DNA from: Haloterrigena sp. H1
Lineage (GTDB): Archaea > Halobacteriota > Halobacteria > Halobacteriales > Natrialbaceae
Length of the DNA stretch: 64,000 nt
Assembly: GCF_005938085.1 (NCBI RefSeq)
Contig: NZ_SMZK01000001.1
Span: 930,001 to 994,000 of the forward strand
Reading direction: 5' to 3'
The translations under genes were made by a program, and so were the position numbers. The number at the start of each line of letters is the position of its first letter. Position 1 is the first letter of the stretch. Of this stretch, positions 16,545-25,447 are shown piece by piece. The notes beneath the pieces are model-generated. The model had not been told where the DNA came from, ran no database searches, and saw nothing but the letters and a program-made list of their open reading frames with translations.

Positions 16545-17510
16545 ATGTCGACGACCTACCAGCCAGGTGATGTCGAACCGATCAGTGGGTCGTACGTCCA
16601 CACGGAGGTCGAGGGCGTCAACCATCGGATCTATTTCGAGGAGAACGGTCCTGAGGACGGCATTCCGCTCCTCTGTCAGCATACGGCCGGCAACAACTGT
16701 CAGGAATGGCGCCATCTCCTGACTGACGAGCAAATCACCGAGGAGTTCCGCGTCATCGCCCACGACCTGCCCTATCACGGAAAGTCGGTGCCGCCGACGA
16801 CCCAGAAGTGGTGGACCGACGATTACACGATGACCGCCGAGAAGTTTACCGAGACGCTCGTCAACCTTGCCGACGCCCTCGAACTCGAGGACCCTATCTA
16901 TATGGGCTCGAGCATGGGCGGCAACATCGCGCTCGAGTTAGCCGACTGGTATCCCGAGCGATTCCGAGCGCTGATCGGCCTCGAATGTGGTGCGCATAGC
17001 CCGGGGTTCTACATCGACTGGCTCGACCATCCTGAGGTGAACACGACCGAAGTCAATGCCTACTCGTGTTGGGGGCTGATGGCACCTCAGAGTCCCGAAC
17101 AGACCTGCCGCGAGACGATGTACCTCTACGAACAGGGTGCAACGGGAGTATTCAAGGGCGATCTCTACTACTACTCCGTCGATCACGACTACCGCGACAA
17201 GCTCGATCAGGTCAACGCCGATGAGTGTCCCCTCTATATCGCCAACGGCGAGTACGACTACCTGACCACGCCAGAGGACGGCCGCCAGACTGCCGAGGGA
17301 GTTGGTGAGGGAGCAACAGCGATCGAACTCGCCGAAATCGGTCACTTCCCGATGAGCGAGCATCCGGAATTGTTCAACGCCTACATTCGGGAGATCCTCG
17401 CCGATATCACCGGTGACCGAGACGAGGAACTGCCAGACGTCCTCGAGCCGGACGATGTCGGAATCGAACTCCACCAACGGGGTCCCGCGCGCGAGAAACC
17501 GGCCGAATAG
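16545..17510 (+). CDS. Alpha/beta hydrolase
   Basis: A 321-aa serine hydrolase. The oxyanion region is PLLCQHTAGNNCQEW, the nucleophile elbow GSSMGG places Ser at about residue 123, the acid is in NGEYDYLT (Asp ~238) and the His in GHFPMSEHP (~267). The middle lid has an aromatic YYYSVDHDY stretch. The substrate is likely an ester, lactone or C-C bonded aromatic/lipid compound; sequence does not decide. It follows the SCP2-like gene with a one-base gap, suggesting binding protein plus hydrolase. Confidence 0.88.
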   Translation: MSTTYQPGDVEPISGSYVHTEVEGVNHRIYFEENGPEDGIPLLCQHTAGNNCQEWRHLLTDEQITEEFRVIAHDLPYHGKSVPPTTQKWWTDDYTMTAEKFTETLVNLADALELEDPIYMGSSMGGNIALELADWYPERFRALIGLECGAHSPGFYIDWLDHPEVNTTEVNAYSCWGLMAPQSPEQTCRETMYLYEQGATGVFKGDLYYYSVDHDYRDKLDQVNADECPLYIANGEYDYLTTPEDGRQTAEGVGEGATAIELAEIGHFPMSEHPELFNAYIREILADITGDRDEELPDVLEPDDVGIELHQRGPAREKPAE

Positions 17511-17701
17511 TCGCTGGATCGTCGCCGAGTCGTCGCGGGTTGCCGGTTGAGCGACTCTCGGCCGAGTCCCGACACGATTTCGCTCGGTTTTCATCCGGTT
17601 TCAGGTTTCGCTCGTCGACCATCGTGTTCCGCTTGTGGACCGTCGGCAAGACACAAGACCTATATGGTGTGTGGCTAGTTCTCATCCGACGCCAACCTAC
17701 T

Positions 17702-17839
17702 ATGTCGGAAGCACCGTCCGAACCCGCCCGATGTGCCGCAAAAGAGACGAACGATGGTACTGTTCGTATCTTCGACACAACAAACGATGCGGCCTGGATC
17801 GAATCCGATACGACACTCTCGCTCGCTTGGCAGACCTGA
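17702..17839 (+). CDS. Tiny haloarchaeal protein with AWIESD motif
   Basis: A 45-aa protein (MSEAPSEPARCAAKE...). Its core, VRIFDTTNDAAWIESD, matches a pattern seen in very short haloarchaeal proteins (which I recall as DUF7331) where a disordered N-terminus precedes (V/I)xxYDxxNxxAW(I/V)E(S/T). A second member is at 29219-29395. A TATA-like CCTATATGG at about 17657 places a start near 17690, agreeing with the ATG at 17702 and excluding the longer frame from 17540. Function unknown. Confidence 0.65.
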   Translation: MSEAPSEPARCAAKETNDGTVRIFDTTNDAAWIESDTTLSLAWQT

Positions 17840-17933
17840 TGCGCTCTTACTGACCGTTCAAAGACGATCGGATCGCGATACGAACGCAGTTTTCGTCCGA
17901 GATGTATTCCACAGCGCGAGAGTAGCCGCGAGA

Positions 17934-18488
17934 TTACTGGGATTCGCAGATCGACAGGAAGTTCTCGAAGATTTCGTCACCTTCCTCGGTGTGAGCGACT
18001 TCCGGGTGCCACTGGACGCCATAGATATCCCGATCGGTGTCGCTCATTGCCTCGACGTCACAGACGTCGCTTTTCGCCGTCAGTTCGAACCCATCGGGCA
18101 GTTCTGTGACCTCGTCGGCGTGGCTCGCCCAGACACGGGTTTCGGGATGCAGCGATCCGGTCAGGGGATCGTTTTCGTCGACGATGTCGACCGACACGTC
18201 GGCATAGCCGCCGTACTCGCCGCTCCCGACCTGCCCGCCGAGTTCCTCGGCGATTAGTTGCATCCCCAGACAGATGCCAAGCACCGGCATGTCCGCCTCG
18301 AGATACTCGGTCGACTTTCCGATCCGATCCATGTCGGGACCACCGGAGAGGACGACGCCGTCGGCATCGACCTCTTCTGGAGGCGTGTCGTTGTCGATCA
18401 GTTCCGTGTCGACGCCGAGGTCGCGAAGCGCCCGGCGCTCGAGGTGGGTGAACTGTCCGTGATTGTCCACCACGACGATTTTCGTCAT
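17934..18488 (-). CDS. guaAa: GMP synthase glutamine amidotransferase subunit (GuaA-A)
   Basis: A 184-aa class I glutamine amidotransferase that supplies ammonia to the separate GMP synthetase PPase subunit, as usual in archaea. The start MTKIVVVDNHGQFTHL at 18488 is preferred over 18509. The catalytic triad is visible: Cys in LGICLGMQ, His and Glu in GVQWHPEVAH. The oxyanion block GPDMDRIG is at residues ~52-59. Length matches archaeal two-subunit GMP synthases, so the synthetase domain must be encoded elsewhere. It is divergent from the oxoacid dehydrogenase operon. Confidence 0.95.
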   Translation of the reverse strand: MTKIVVVDNHGQFTHLERRALRDLGVDTELIDNDTPPEEVDADGVVLSGGPDMDRIGKSTEYLEADMPVLGICLGMQLIAEELGGQVGSGEYGGYADVSVDIVDENDPLTGSLHPETRVWASHADEVTELPDGFELTAKSDVCDVEAMSDTDRDIYGVQWHPEVAHTEEGDEIFENFLSICESQ

Positions 18489-18601
18489 TGGGTGTCCGTA
18501 GCGGGTCACCCGGTAAAAACGGTCCGAAACGTGCGCTTTCGATGACTCCTCCCACTCGGCATAGCTATTTGTTGATCCGTTCCGTTACGTCTACAGGAAT
18601 C

Positions 18602-19642
18602 ATGGTGGCTGTTAACGAGTTACAAGAGATGTACGAGAACATGGTAACGGCGCGCCAGTACGAGGAACGACTCCAGAAGGAGTACATGGCGGGCAAACAG
18701 CCCGCGTTCGACATCTCCGCCGGGCCAATCCCGGGAGAGTTGCACCTCGCCGCAGGTCATGAAGCCTCCGGCGCGGGGGTCTGCCAACATCTCCGAGATG
18801 ACGATACGGTCACGGCACCGCACCGGCCACACCACATCGCTATTGCGAAGGGCGTCGACTTGAAGCGGATGACCGCCGAGATCTTCGGTCGCGAAAGCGG
18901 GCTGAGTGGCGGAAAGGGAGGGCATATGCACCTGTTCGATCCCGACGTCAAGTTCGCGTGTAGCGGCATCATCGCCGAAGGCTGTCCGCCGGCGGTCGGT
19001 GCCGGTTTAGCCGCAAAGCAACGGAACACCGACAGCGTCGCGGTCGCGTTCCTCGGCGAGGGCGCGATCGATCAGGGCGCGTTCTTGGAGTCGCTCAACC
19101 TCGCAAGCGTCCAGAATCTCCCCGTCGTCTTCGTCGTCGAGGACAACGACTGGGCCATCAGTATGCCTAAAGCGCGCGTCACCGACGTCGAGAACGGTGC
19201 CCAGCGCGCCGACGGGTTCGGCCTTCACGGCGCCCGCGTGGACGCTGACGACGCCGTCGCCGTCTACGACGCCGCCAGAGAAGCCGTCGGACGCGCTCGC
19301 GACGGAAACGGGCCGACGCTGCTCGAGGTACAGGTGCATCGGCGCATGGGTCACTTCATGGGCGATCCCGAAGCGTATCGCCCCGACGAGGACAAAGACG
19401 CCGCCGAGCAACGGGATTCGATCGAGCGACTTGAGGCGGGCCTTCGGGCCCACGGCGTCGACGACGAGACGATCGACGATCTGCGCTCGCGAGCTCACGA
19501 CCGCGTCGAGGAGGCGATCGAGTGGGCGAAAGACCAGCCCGAACCAGATCCGGACGACGCCTACGAGGACGTGTTCGTGAATCCACCCTCGGGCGTGACA
19601 GACAGCGAGCCGTCGGCTGCGGACACGGGAGGTGACGACTGA
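18602..19642 (+). CDS. 2-oxoacid/acetoin dehydrogenase E1 component, alpha subunit
   Basis: A 346-aa thiamine diphosphate enzyme subunit. Typical E1alpha blocks are GPIPGELHLAAGHEASGAG, SGLSGGKGGHMHLF, the ThDP-binding motif GEGAIDQGAFLESLNLA...NDWAIS and HRRMGHFMGDPEAYRP. It pairs with E1beta to decarboxylate a 2-oxoacid (pyruvate, branched-chain acid) or cleave acetoin and acylate a lipoyl group. Its stop TGA shares a base with the ATG of E1beta (19642). The cluster lacks E2 acyltransferase and E3, so the substrate remains unclear; acetoin or a branched-chain 2-oxoacid are the best guesses. Confidence 0.9.
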   Translation: MVAVNELQEMYENMVTARQYEERLQKEYMAGKQPAFDISAGPIPGELHLAAGHEASGAGVCQHLRDDDTVTAPHRPHHIAIAKGVDLKRMTAEIFGRESGLSGGKGGHMHLFDPDVKFACSGIIAEGCPPAVGAGLAAKQRNTDSVAVAFLGEGAIDQGAFLESLNLASVQNLPVVFVVEDNDWAISMPKARVTDVENGAQRADGFGLHGARVDADDAVAVYDAAREAVGRARDGNGPTLLEVQVHRRMGHFMGDPEAYRPDEDKDAAEQRDSIERLEAGLRAHGVDDETIDDLRSRAHDRVEEAIEWAKDQPEPDPDDAYEDVFVNPPSGVTDSEPSAADTGGDD

Positions 19643-20688
19643 TGGCACAACAAGAGGAAGACGACGCGAGCGGACAGCAGGCAGACCGGTCGTTGACGAT
19701 GAGCCGAGCGATGGTCGAGGCGATCGCCCACGAGATGCGCGAGGACGACGAGGTCTTCTACATGGGCGAAGACGTCGCGGACTACGGCGGTATCTTCGAC
19801 AGCACCGAGGGGCTGTTGGATGAATTCGGCCGCGACCGCATCATGGACGTGCCGATCAGCGAGACCGCATACCTCGGCGCCGCCGTCGGTGCAGCTCAGG
19901 AGGGGATGCGCCCAATTGCCGAGCTGATGTTCGTCGACTTCTTCGGCGTCGCGATGGATCAGATCTACAACCAGATGGCCAAAAACACCTACATGAGCGG
20001 CGGCTCGGTGAACGTCCCGATGGTGCTTACCGCCGCCGTAGGTGGGACGTACAACGACGCCGCCCAGCACTCCCAGACCCTCTACGGGACGTTCGCACAT
20101 CTCCCGGGGATGAAAGTCGTCGTGCCCTCGACCGCCTACGACGCGAAGGGGTTGATGCACAACGCCATCCGCGACGACGACCCGGTCGTCTACATGTTCC
20201 ACAAGCGGCTGATGGGGATCGGCTGGCTGCCGGCACCGGACGGCCCGAAGACCGGGGTTCCCGAGGACGACTACACGATTCCATTCGGCAATGCTGACGT
20301 CAAACGCGAGGGCGCGGACGTAACCGTCGTCACCCTCGGATTGCACGTCCACCGCGCGCTCGAGGCCGCTGCAGACCTCGCCGACGACGGAATCGATGTC
20401 GAGGTCGTCGACCTCCGGACGCTCGTGCCCCTCGACACCGAGACCATCCGCGACTCCGTCGCCAAGACCGGTCATCTGGTCGTCGTCGACGAGGACTACC
20501 GCTCGTACGGCGTCACCGGCGAGATCATCGCGAGCGTGGCCGAGGCCGGACTCGACGATCTCGAGGCCGTCGAGCGGGTCGCCCTTCCGGACGTGCCGAT
20601 CCCGTACGCGCGACCGATGGAAGACGAGGTCGTTCCGGGGACGGACGATATCGCGACTGCCGTTCGTGCCGTTCGAGGGGACGAATGA
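19642..20688 (+). CDS. 2-oxoacid/acetoin dehydrogenase E1 component, beta subunit
   Basis: A 348-aa transketolase-like subunit. Key blocks are FYMGEDVADYGGIF, MDVPISETAYLGAAVGAA (with the ThDP-activating Glu), ELMFVDFFGVAMDQIYNQMAK and the C-terminal VVDLRTLVPLDTETI. The first ~18 residues are an acidic extension. It overlaps E1alpha by one base and the lipoyl-protein gene by four (ATGA), giving a tightly coupled three-gene operon. Confidence 0.93.
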   Translation: MAQQEEDDASGQQADRSLTMSRAMVEAIAHEMREDDEVFYMGEDVADYGGIFDSTEGLLDEFGRDRIMDVPISETAYLGAAVGAAQEGMRPIAELMFVDFFGVAMDQIYNQMAKNTYMSGGSVNVPMVLTAAVGGTYNDAAQHSQTLYGTFAHLPGMKVVVPSTAYDAKGLMHNAIRDDDPVVYMFHKRLMGIGWLPAPDGPKTGVPEDDYTIPFGNADVKREGADVTVVTLGLHVHRALEAAADLADDGIDVEVVDLRTLVPLDTETIRDSVAKTGHLVVVDEDYRSYGVTGEIIASVAEAGLDDLEAVERVALPDVPIPYARPMEDEVVPGTDDIATAVRAVRGDE

Positions 20689-20948
20689 GCGGGACCGATG
20701 ACCGCATCGCCGTCGAGACGGCCGATCACTGGCCCGACGACGCGGACGAGGACGTCGGTGTCGTCGTCAACTGGTTCGCAGCCGAGGGCAGTCGTGTCGA
20801 GGAGGGTAACGCGATCTGTGAGTTTCAGGTCGAGAAGGTAAGCGCCGACGTGCCGGCACCGGTGACCGGCACGCTCGAGGAGGTTGCGATCGGGGAAGAC
20901 GAGGAGTTCGAGCAGGGCGAGCAGCTCGCCTGGATTCGGCCGGCATAG
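20685..20948 (+). CDS. Free-standing lipoyl (biotinyl/lipoyl-attachment) domain protein
   Basis: An 87-aa protein consisting of one lipoyl domain. The modifiable lysine is Lys51 in CEFQVEKVSADVPAP, on the expected beta-turn, followed by PVTGTLEEVAIGEDEEFEQGEQLAWI. It has neither the peripheral-subunit-binding nor the acyltransferase domain of a real E2. It probably shuttles an acyl or acetyl group from the E1 pair to an acyltransferase encoded elsewhere. The start overlaps the E1beta stop. Confidence 0.88.
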   Translation: MSGTDDRIAVETADHWPDDADEDVGVVVNWFAAEGSRVEEGNAICEFQVEKVSADVPAPVTGTLEEVAIGEDEEFEQGEQLAWIRPA

Positions 20949-21056
20949 CCGTTGCGCGTCCGACCGAGTGTGGGTGCTGGTCCGCCCCCACTTAAAGTCG
21001 CAATCTGTCGAGGCGGAGGCTTTTCCGTGCCTACTACAACTCCGGCGTAGATCCAG

Positions 21057-21278
21057 ATGGACCGTCCGAGTGTGGACGCAGGCGATATCCGGTGGGGGTG
21101 GACCTGTCCGCGGTGCGAGACGGACGCGTCGGTGACGCGCGATCCCGATTCCGATACGTTTCGCTGGGAATGTGACGACAAGCACTGCGATGCCGTCGGC
21201 TTCGGATTCACTTCGCGGCGCAGAGCGCGACTCGCCCTCAGGGAGTATCGTGATCGGTATCAGAACGTCTACCGCTAG
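21057..21278 (+). CDS. Small zinc-ribbon protein
   Basis: A 73-aa protein, MDRPSVDAGDIRWGWTCPRC..., with a CPRC pair at residues 17-20 and two further cysteines in ECDDKHCDAVGF, forming a likely zinc ribbon. The C-terminal half is a basic helix (SRRRARLALREYRDRYQNVY). This shape suggests nucleic-acid binding; the family is not recognised. A TATA-like CTTAAAG lies about 65 bp upstream. Confidence 0.65.
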   Translation: MDRPSVDAGDIRWGWTCPRCETDASVTRDPDSDTFRWECDDKHCDAVGFGFTSRRRARLALREYRDRYQNVYR

Positions 21279-21358
21279 CGGACTAGACCCGCAGAGAACG
21301 ACGATGCTCGAGTCGGTGTTCCGGTACGCTTATGCGATCGTCACCGGATAGCGTTGAT

Positions 21359-21496
21359 ATGGCAGTCGATCGCAGTGAATTCGAGCATCCGGCGTGGCTG
21401 GCCGCAGCAGGAACGGGTATCGGATACGTGTTGATCCTCGCAGTGCTGACGCTGGCTATGTTCATCGTGCCGTGGCTCGTTTTCGCCGCACTGTAA
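21359..21496 (+). CDS. Single-span membrane micropeptide
   Basis: A 45-aa protein read directly from the sequence: MAVDRSEFEHPAW at the N-terminus, then one hydrophobic helix of about 27 residues (GIGYVLILAVLTLAMFIVPW) to the end. The composition is clearly that of a membrane protein and codon use matches surrounding genes. It lies between the zinc-ribbon gene and the convergent PAN gene. Function unknown. Confidence 0.55.
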   Translation: MAVDRSEFEHPAWLAAAGTGIGYVLILAVLTLAMFIVPWLVFAAL

Positions 21497-21601
21497 CGAC
21501 GGCCCCGGTCTCCATTTCTGACGGCAGCCCTGTCGACGAGAGCGGTGACTCGAGCGAACCAAAAGCGAAGAGAAAGATCGCCGTCGACCTCGAGAGCGTA
21601 T

Positions 21602-22819
21602 TCAGGCGAAGGTTTTCGAGACGTCCTCGGTGTCCTCGGATTCGGCTTGCACCTTGTCCCAGGCGCTACGGAAGTCTTCCATCCGGATCTCGGTGCGGTC
21701 GTCGCGGATGGCGAACATACCGGCTTCGGTACAGACGGCCTTGATGTCGGCACCGGAGGCTTCCTCGGCCTCTTCGGCCAGTTCGGCGAAGTCGACATCG
21801 TCGGCGACGTTCATCCCGCGCGTGTGGATCTCGAAGATGATCTCGCGGCCCTCCTGGTTGGGCTTTGGCACTTCGATGAGGCGGTCGAACCGGCCGGGAC
21901 GGAGGATGGCCCGGTCGAGCATATCGAAGCGGTTGGTGGCAGCGATGATGCGGATCTCGCCACGTTCCTCGAAGCCGTCCATCTCGGAGAGGAGTTGCAT
22001 CATCGTCCGCTGGACCTCGGCGTCGCCGGAGGTCTTGGACTCCGTCCGTTTGGCGGCGATGGCGTCGATCTCGTCGATGAAGATAACGGCGGGCTCGTGC
22101 TCGCGGGCGACGTCGAAGAGGTCGCGGACGAGCTTTGCACCCTCGCCGATGAATTTGTGGACCAGTTCCGAGCCAGCCATCTTGATGAAGGTAGCGTCGG
22201 TCTGGTTGGCCACGGCTTTGGCGAGCATCGTCTTCCCGGTCCCCGGCGGTCCGTAGAGCAAGACGCCGCTCGGCGGGTCGATCCCGACATCGTCGAACAT
22301 CTCGGGCTTCTCGAGGGGCATCTCGACGGTCTCGCGGACCTCTTGCATCTGCTCTTCGAGTCCGCCGATGTCCTCGTAGCTGACGTCCGGGCTCTCGGTG
22401 ACTTCCATCACGCGAGCGCGCACGTCGGTCTCGCTCGAGAGCGGCTTGACGATAGACAGCGAGTTATTGACCGCTACCCGTGCGTCAGGCTCGAGATCGG
22501 CGCGCATCTCGTCGGTAACTTCGGTCAGCGCCTCCTGGTTGTTCCCGTGTTGTTTGATGATGACGCCTTCGTCCGTGATCTCCTGGACGGTGGCGACGAA
22601 CAGCGGGGACTGCTTGAGTTTCTTGTTCTCGTGTGTGAGCCGCTCGAGTTTCTGCTGGTACTTGTTGTTCTCGGCGTTGGCGTCGAGGAGCTTGTCACGC
22701 ATCTCCTCGTTTTGCGCCTCGAGGATCTCCAGCCGTTCCTCGAGCGCCTGGATTTTCTCCTGTTGGGACGCCTCGTCCTCATCATATGGGAGGTCGACGT
22801 CGTCCACAGTGTCGCTCAT
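21602..22819 (-). CDS. pan: Proteasome-activating nucleotidase (PAN)
   Basis: A 405-aa AAA+ ATPase that unfolds substrates for the 20S proteasome. An N-terminal coiled coil (residues ~20-75) and OB domain (FVATVQEITDEGVIIKQHG) precede the AAA+ core. The core has Walker A GPPGTGKTMLAKAV, Walker B VIFIDEIDAIAAKR, and sensor/second-region blocks AATNRFDMLDRAILRPGRFDR. The chain ends KTFA, a variant of the C-terminal HbYX motif with Phe replacing Tyr. I chose the ATG at 22819 over the GTG three bases earlier. Haloarchaea usually encode two PAN paralogs; only one is in the window. Confidence 0.95.
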   Translation of the reverse strand: MSDTVDDVDLPYDEDEASQQEKIQALEERLEILEAQNEEMRDKLLDANAENNKYQQKLERLTHENKKLKQSPLFVATVQEITDEGVIIKQHGNNQEALTEVTDEMRADLEPDARVAVNNSLSIVKPLSSETDVRARVMEVTESPDVSYEDIGGLEEQMQEVRETVEMPLEKPEMFDDVGIDPPSGVLLYGPPGTGKTMLAKAVANQTDATFIKMAGSELVHKFIGEGAKLVRDLFDVAREHEPAVIFIDEIDAIAAKRTESKTSGDAEVQRTMMQLLSEMDGFEERGEIRIIAATNRFDMLDRAILRPGRFDRLIEVPKPNQEGREIIFEIHTRGMNVADDVDFAELAEEAEEASGADIKAVCTEAGMFAIRDDRTEIRMEDFRSAWDKVQAESEDTEDVSKTFA

Positions 22820-22945
22820 CACCCGTCCTTTGGGTGTTGGTTCTTAAGAGGCTTCGGGTAGGTTCACTCAACTGCGTTGTATTACTGATAAGCATTATGT
22901 GGAATAGAAAATATTATTACCCCGTATTCGGAATGGTGGAGTAAG

Positions 22946-23215
22946 ATGAGTGCTTCAGAGCCCCTCCAACAGGAGACCAGCGAGCGGGGAACGTGGGACG
23001 ACGTTCGCGAGCTCCCGCCGAGCGCGAAACTCGTCGCGAAAGTTCTCGAATATAACGATACGATGACCCAACAGCAGATCGCCGACGAGACGCTGCTGCC
23101 GTCCCGGACGGTTCGGTACGCGCTCAACCGACTCGACGAGAAGAACGTCGTCGATTCGCGCTTTTCGTTCTCGGACGCCCGCAAGCGTCTCTACAGTCTC
23201 GACATCGACGCCTGA
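22946..23215 (+). CDS. MarR-type winged-helix transcriptional regulator
   Basis: An 89-aa DNA-binding protein with one winged helix: SAKLVAKVLEYNDTMTQQQIADETLLPSRTVRYALNRLDEKN is the helix-turn-helix, followed by a wing ending YSLDID. This compact MarR/ArsR-like form is common in haloarchaea. It is divergent from PAN; the A/T-rich tract gaaaatattattacc about 35 bp upstream is a plausible promoter. Target genes are not evident. Confidence 0.85.
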   Translation: MSASEPLQQETSERGTWDDVRELPPSAKLVAKVLEYNDTMTQQQIADETLLPSRTVRYALNRLDEKNVVDSRFSFSDARKRLYSLDIDA

Positions 23216-23410
23216 TCGGCCTCTCGAGTTCGTCGCTGTTGCTCGTTGACGGAGATCACCGACGTTTCTCTTGGTACCGCTTCGCGCGTCGAACGCGTCT
23301 TCTCCGCCGCTTGTCGCACGAACATGTTAATAGTGGGCAGTGTCTTGTCTCCGAAAACGATCGACCGATGACCGCGACTGCCACGAGACTCGTTCGACCG
23401 GGTCGTAGCG

Positions 23411-24043
23411 ATGAGTGAGGGTTCCCTCGATCCGCATTGTCCGGAGTGTGGGGAACCCGTCGGGCAGACGGCGACGTACTGCATGCACTGCTGGGCGGAT
23501 CTCCCCACGGAATCGACGACCGCCGACCATGCGACCGAGCGTCGGTCCGCTGCCGATACGGATGCCGACTCGTTTGCTACTCGCGGAGAGACTGATGCGT
23601 TCGCTGATGACGACTCGGAGCGACTGCTGGATCCGGACGGACTCATTGACAACGCGCTTACTGCTCTTGTCGGCATCGCTGGTGGACTCGTCGTCGGCGT
23701 CGTCGAAACCCTCGTGTTGTTGATCGTCACCGAGAGCGGCTGGGTCCTTTTTCTCGGTCCCGTCGTGTGGCTCGGTGCGACCGGCTATCTCGTCCGCTGT
23801 CGGACCGTCCAGGAGGCGATCGCGAAGACCTGCTACGCCGTCTCTCTCGTCTTGGTGTCAGTTCCCCTAATCGCGTTCGGGCCCGGCGTCACTGTCGACG
23901 GCGGGTCCGGGGGACCCGTTGGTGCCTTCTTTGGATTGTTGCTTCTCGTTGCGATTCCCGCAGGTATCGCCGCCGCAATCGGCTGGATCGCCTCGCGGTT
24001 CGTGCCGGCCGAGACCCGCGACGAGACGTCTCACTCCGGCTGA
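23411..24043 (+). CDS. Zinc-ribbon membrane protein
   Basis: A 210-aa protein. The N-terminus carries a double-CxxC zinc ribbon (CPECGEPVG...YCMHCWADL). A ~45-residue acidic linker follows, then four predicted membrane helices between residues ~80 and 200 (ALVGIAGGLVVGVVETLVL, VLFLGPVVWLGATGYLV and two more). The architecture resembles many haloarchaeal zinc-ribbon membrane proteins of unknown role. A possible promoter, catgttaatag, lies about 85 bp upstream. Confidence 0.8.
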   Translation: MSEGSLDPHCPECGEPVGQTATYCMHCWADLPTESTTADHATERRSAADTDADSFATRGETDAFADDDSERLLDPDGLIDNALTALVGIAGGLVVGVVETLVLLIVTESGWVLFLGPVVWLGATGYLVRCRTVQEAIAKTCYAVSLVLVSVPLIAFGPGVTVDGGSGGPVGAFFGLLLLVAIPAGIAAAIGWIASRFVPAETRDETSHSG

Positions 24044-24109
24044 CGGTCCAGCTTTACTTTCACTCCACTCACGGAATCCCTTTAGTGCAGGCTCGCCAAC
24101 CACTGGCCA

Positions 24110-25447
24110 ATGACGCGGGTTATTCATACGGGCGATACCCATATCGGGTACCAGCAGTACAACTCGCCCGAGCGACGACAGGACTTCCTCGAGGCGTTTC
24201 GCTCGGTCGTCGAGGACGCCGTCGCCGACGACGTCGACGCGGTGGTCCATGCCGGCGACCTCTTTCACGACCGCCGGCCGAGTCTGGTCGACCTCCAGGG
24301 AACGATCGACGTGCTCCGGACGCTGTCCGACGCCGACATTCCCTTTCTCGCCGTCGTCGGCAACCACGAGTCGAAACGCGACGCCCAGTGGCTCGATCTC
24401 TTTGCGGATCTCGGGCTGGCAACCCGACTCGGTGCCGACCCGGTCGTCGTCGGCGACGCTGCCTTCTACGGTCTTGACTTCGTTCCCCGCTCGCGCCGGG
24501 ACGACCTCGAGTACGCGTTCGATCCAGTCCCCGAGAGGGCCGACCATGCCACGCTGGTGAGCCACGGCCTCTTCGAACCCTTCGCCCACGCAGACTGGGA
24601 CACCGAGACCGTCCTCGAGCAGTCGACGGTCGACTTCGACGCCGTCCTGCTTGGGGATAACCACAAACCCGACACTGCGGAGGTGCGTGACACGTGGGTC
24701 ACCTACTGTGGCTCGACCGAACGGGCAAGCGCCAGCGAACGCGAAGATCGTGGCTACAACATCGTCGACTTCGACGAGTCGGTCGCGATCAGCCGCCGCG
24801 GGCTCACCGATACTCGCGCGTTCGTCTTCGTCGACGTCGACCTCGAGGATGGCGAGGGGATCGATCGCGTCCAGGAGCGGGTCCGTCAACACGACCTCGA
24901 CGATGCCGTCGTCATCGTCACGATCGAGGGCGAGGGCTGCCCGATCACGCCCGCGGCGATCGAAGAACTCGCGATCGACCGCGGGGCGCTCGTCGCTCGT
25001 GTCAACGACCGCCGCGACCTCCCCGACGAAGACGACGAGGTGTCGGTCAGCTTCGCCAATCCGGACGACGCCGTCCGCGAGCGCGTCCGCGAACTGGGGC
25101 TCAGCAATGCCGCCCTCGAGATCGACGAGACCGTCCGGAACGGCGACCTCGCCGACTCGAACGTCCGCGAGACCGTCGAGCGACGGGTTCGCGAGTTGCT
25201 CGATGAGGACCGAGCAGCCTTCGAGCCCGCGCCGGACCGCGAGCCGGGCGACGAGGACGTGACGACGGTCGCCGACCACCTTGCCGACGAATCCGACTCC
25301 CCAGTCGATTCGGCAGCCACCAGCGCTGCCGATGCGGGCGACCGCACCGAGGTGGCAGCCGACCCAGCCGAGCAAACGACCGATGAGACCGGTGAAACCG
25401 AAGATCCTGCTGACGCTGACACCGCCTCCCTGGGTGATTTCGCATGA
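24110..25447 (+). CDS. mre11: DNA double-strand break repair nuclease Mre11
   Basis: A 445-aa calcineurin-like phosphoesterase that works with Rad50 in end processing. Metal-binding motifs are in order: [11 protein letters not shown] (Asp, His), [25 protein letters not shown] and LLGDNHKP. The C-terminal ~90 residues are acidic, Asp/Glu/Ala/Thr-rich and presumably disordered. A CTTTAGTG box about 30 bp upstream supports the ATG at 24110. It overlaps rad50 by four bases (ATGA), so the complex is made from one mRNA. In haloarchaea Mre11-Rad50 restrains homologous recombination as well as aiding repair. Confidence 0.95.
   Translation: MTRVIHTGDTHIGYQQYNSPERRQDFLEAFRSVVEDAVADDVDAVVHAGDLFHDRRPSLVDLQGTIDVLRTLSDADIPFLAVVGNHESKRDAQWLDLFADLGLATRLGADPVVVGDAAFYGLDFVPRSRRDDLEYAFDPVPERADHATLVSHGLFEPFAHADWDTETVLEQSTVDFDAVLLGDNHKPDTAEVRDTWVTYCGSTERASASEREDRGYNIVDFDESVAISRRGLTDTRAFVFVDVDLEDGEGIDRVQERVRQHDLDDAVVIVTIEGEGCPITPAAIEELAIDRGALVARVNDRRDLPDEDDEVSVSFANPDDAVRERVRELGLSNAALEIDETVRNGDLADSNVRETVERRVRELLDEDRAAFEPAPDREPGDEDVTTVADHLADESDSPVDSAATSAADAGDRTEVAADPAEQTTDETGETEDPADADTASLGDFA

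Noticed and set aside
23867..25375. 502-codon minus-strand open frame
   Set aside because: Antisense of mre11, whose metal-binding motifs are intact on the plus strand.
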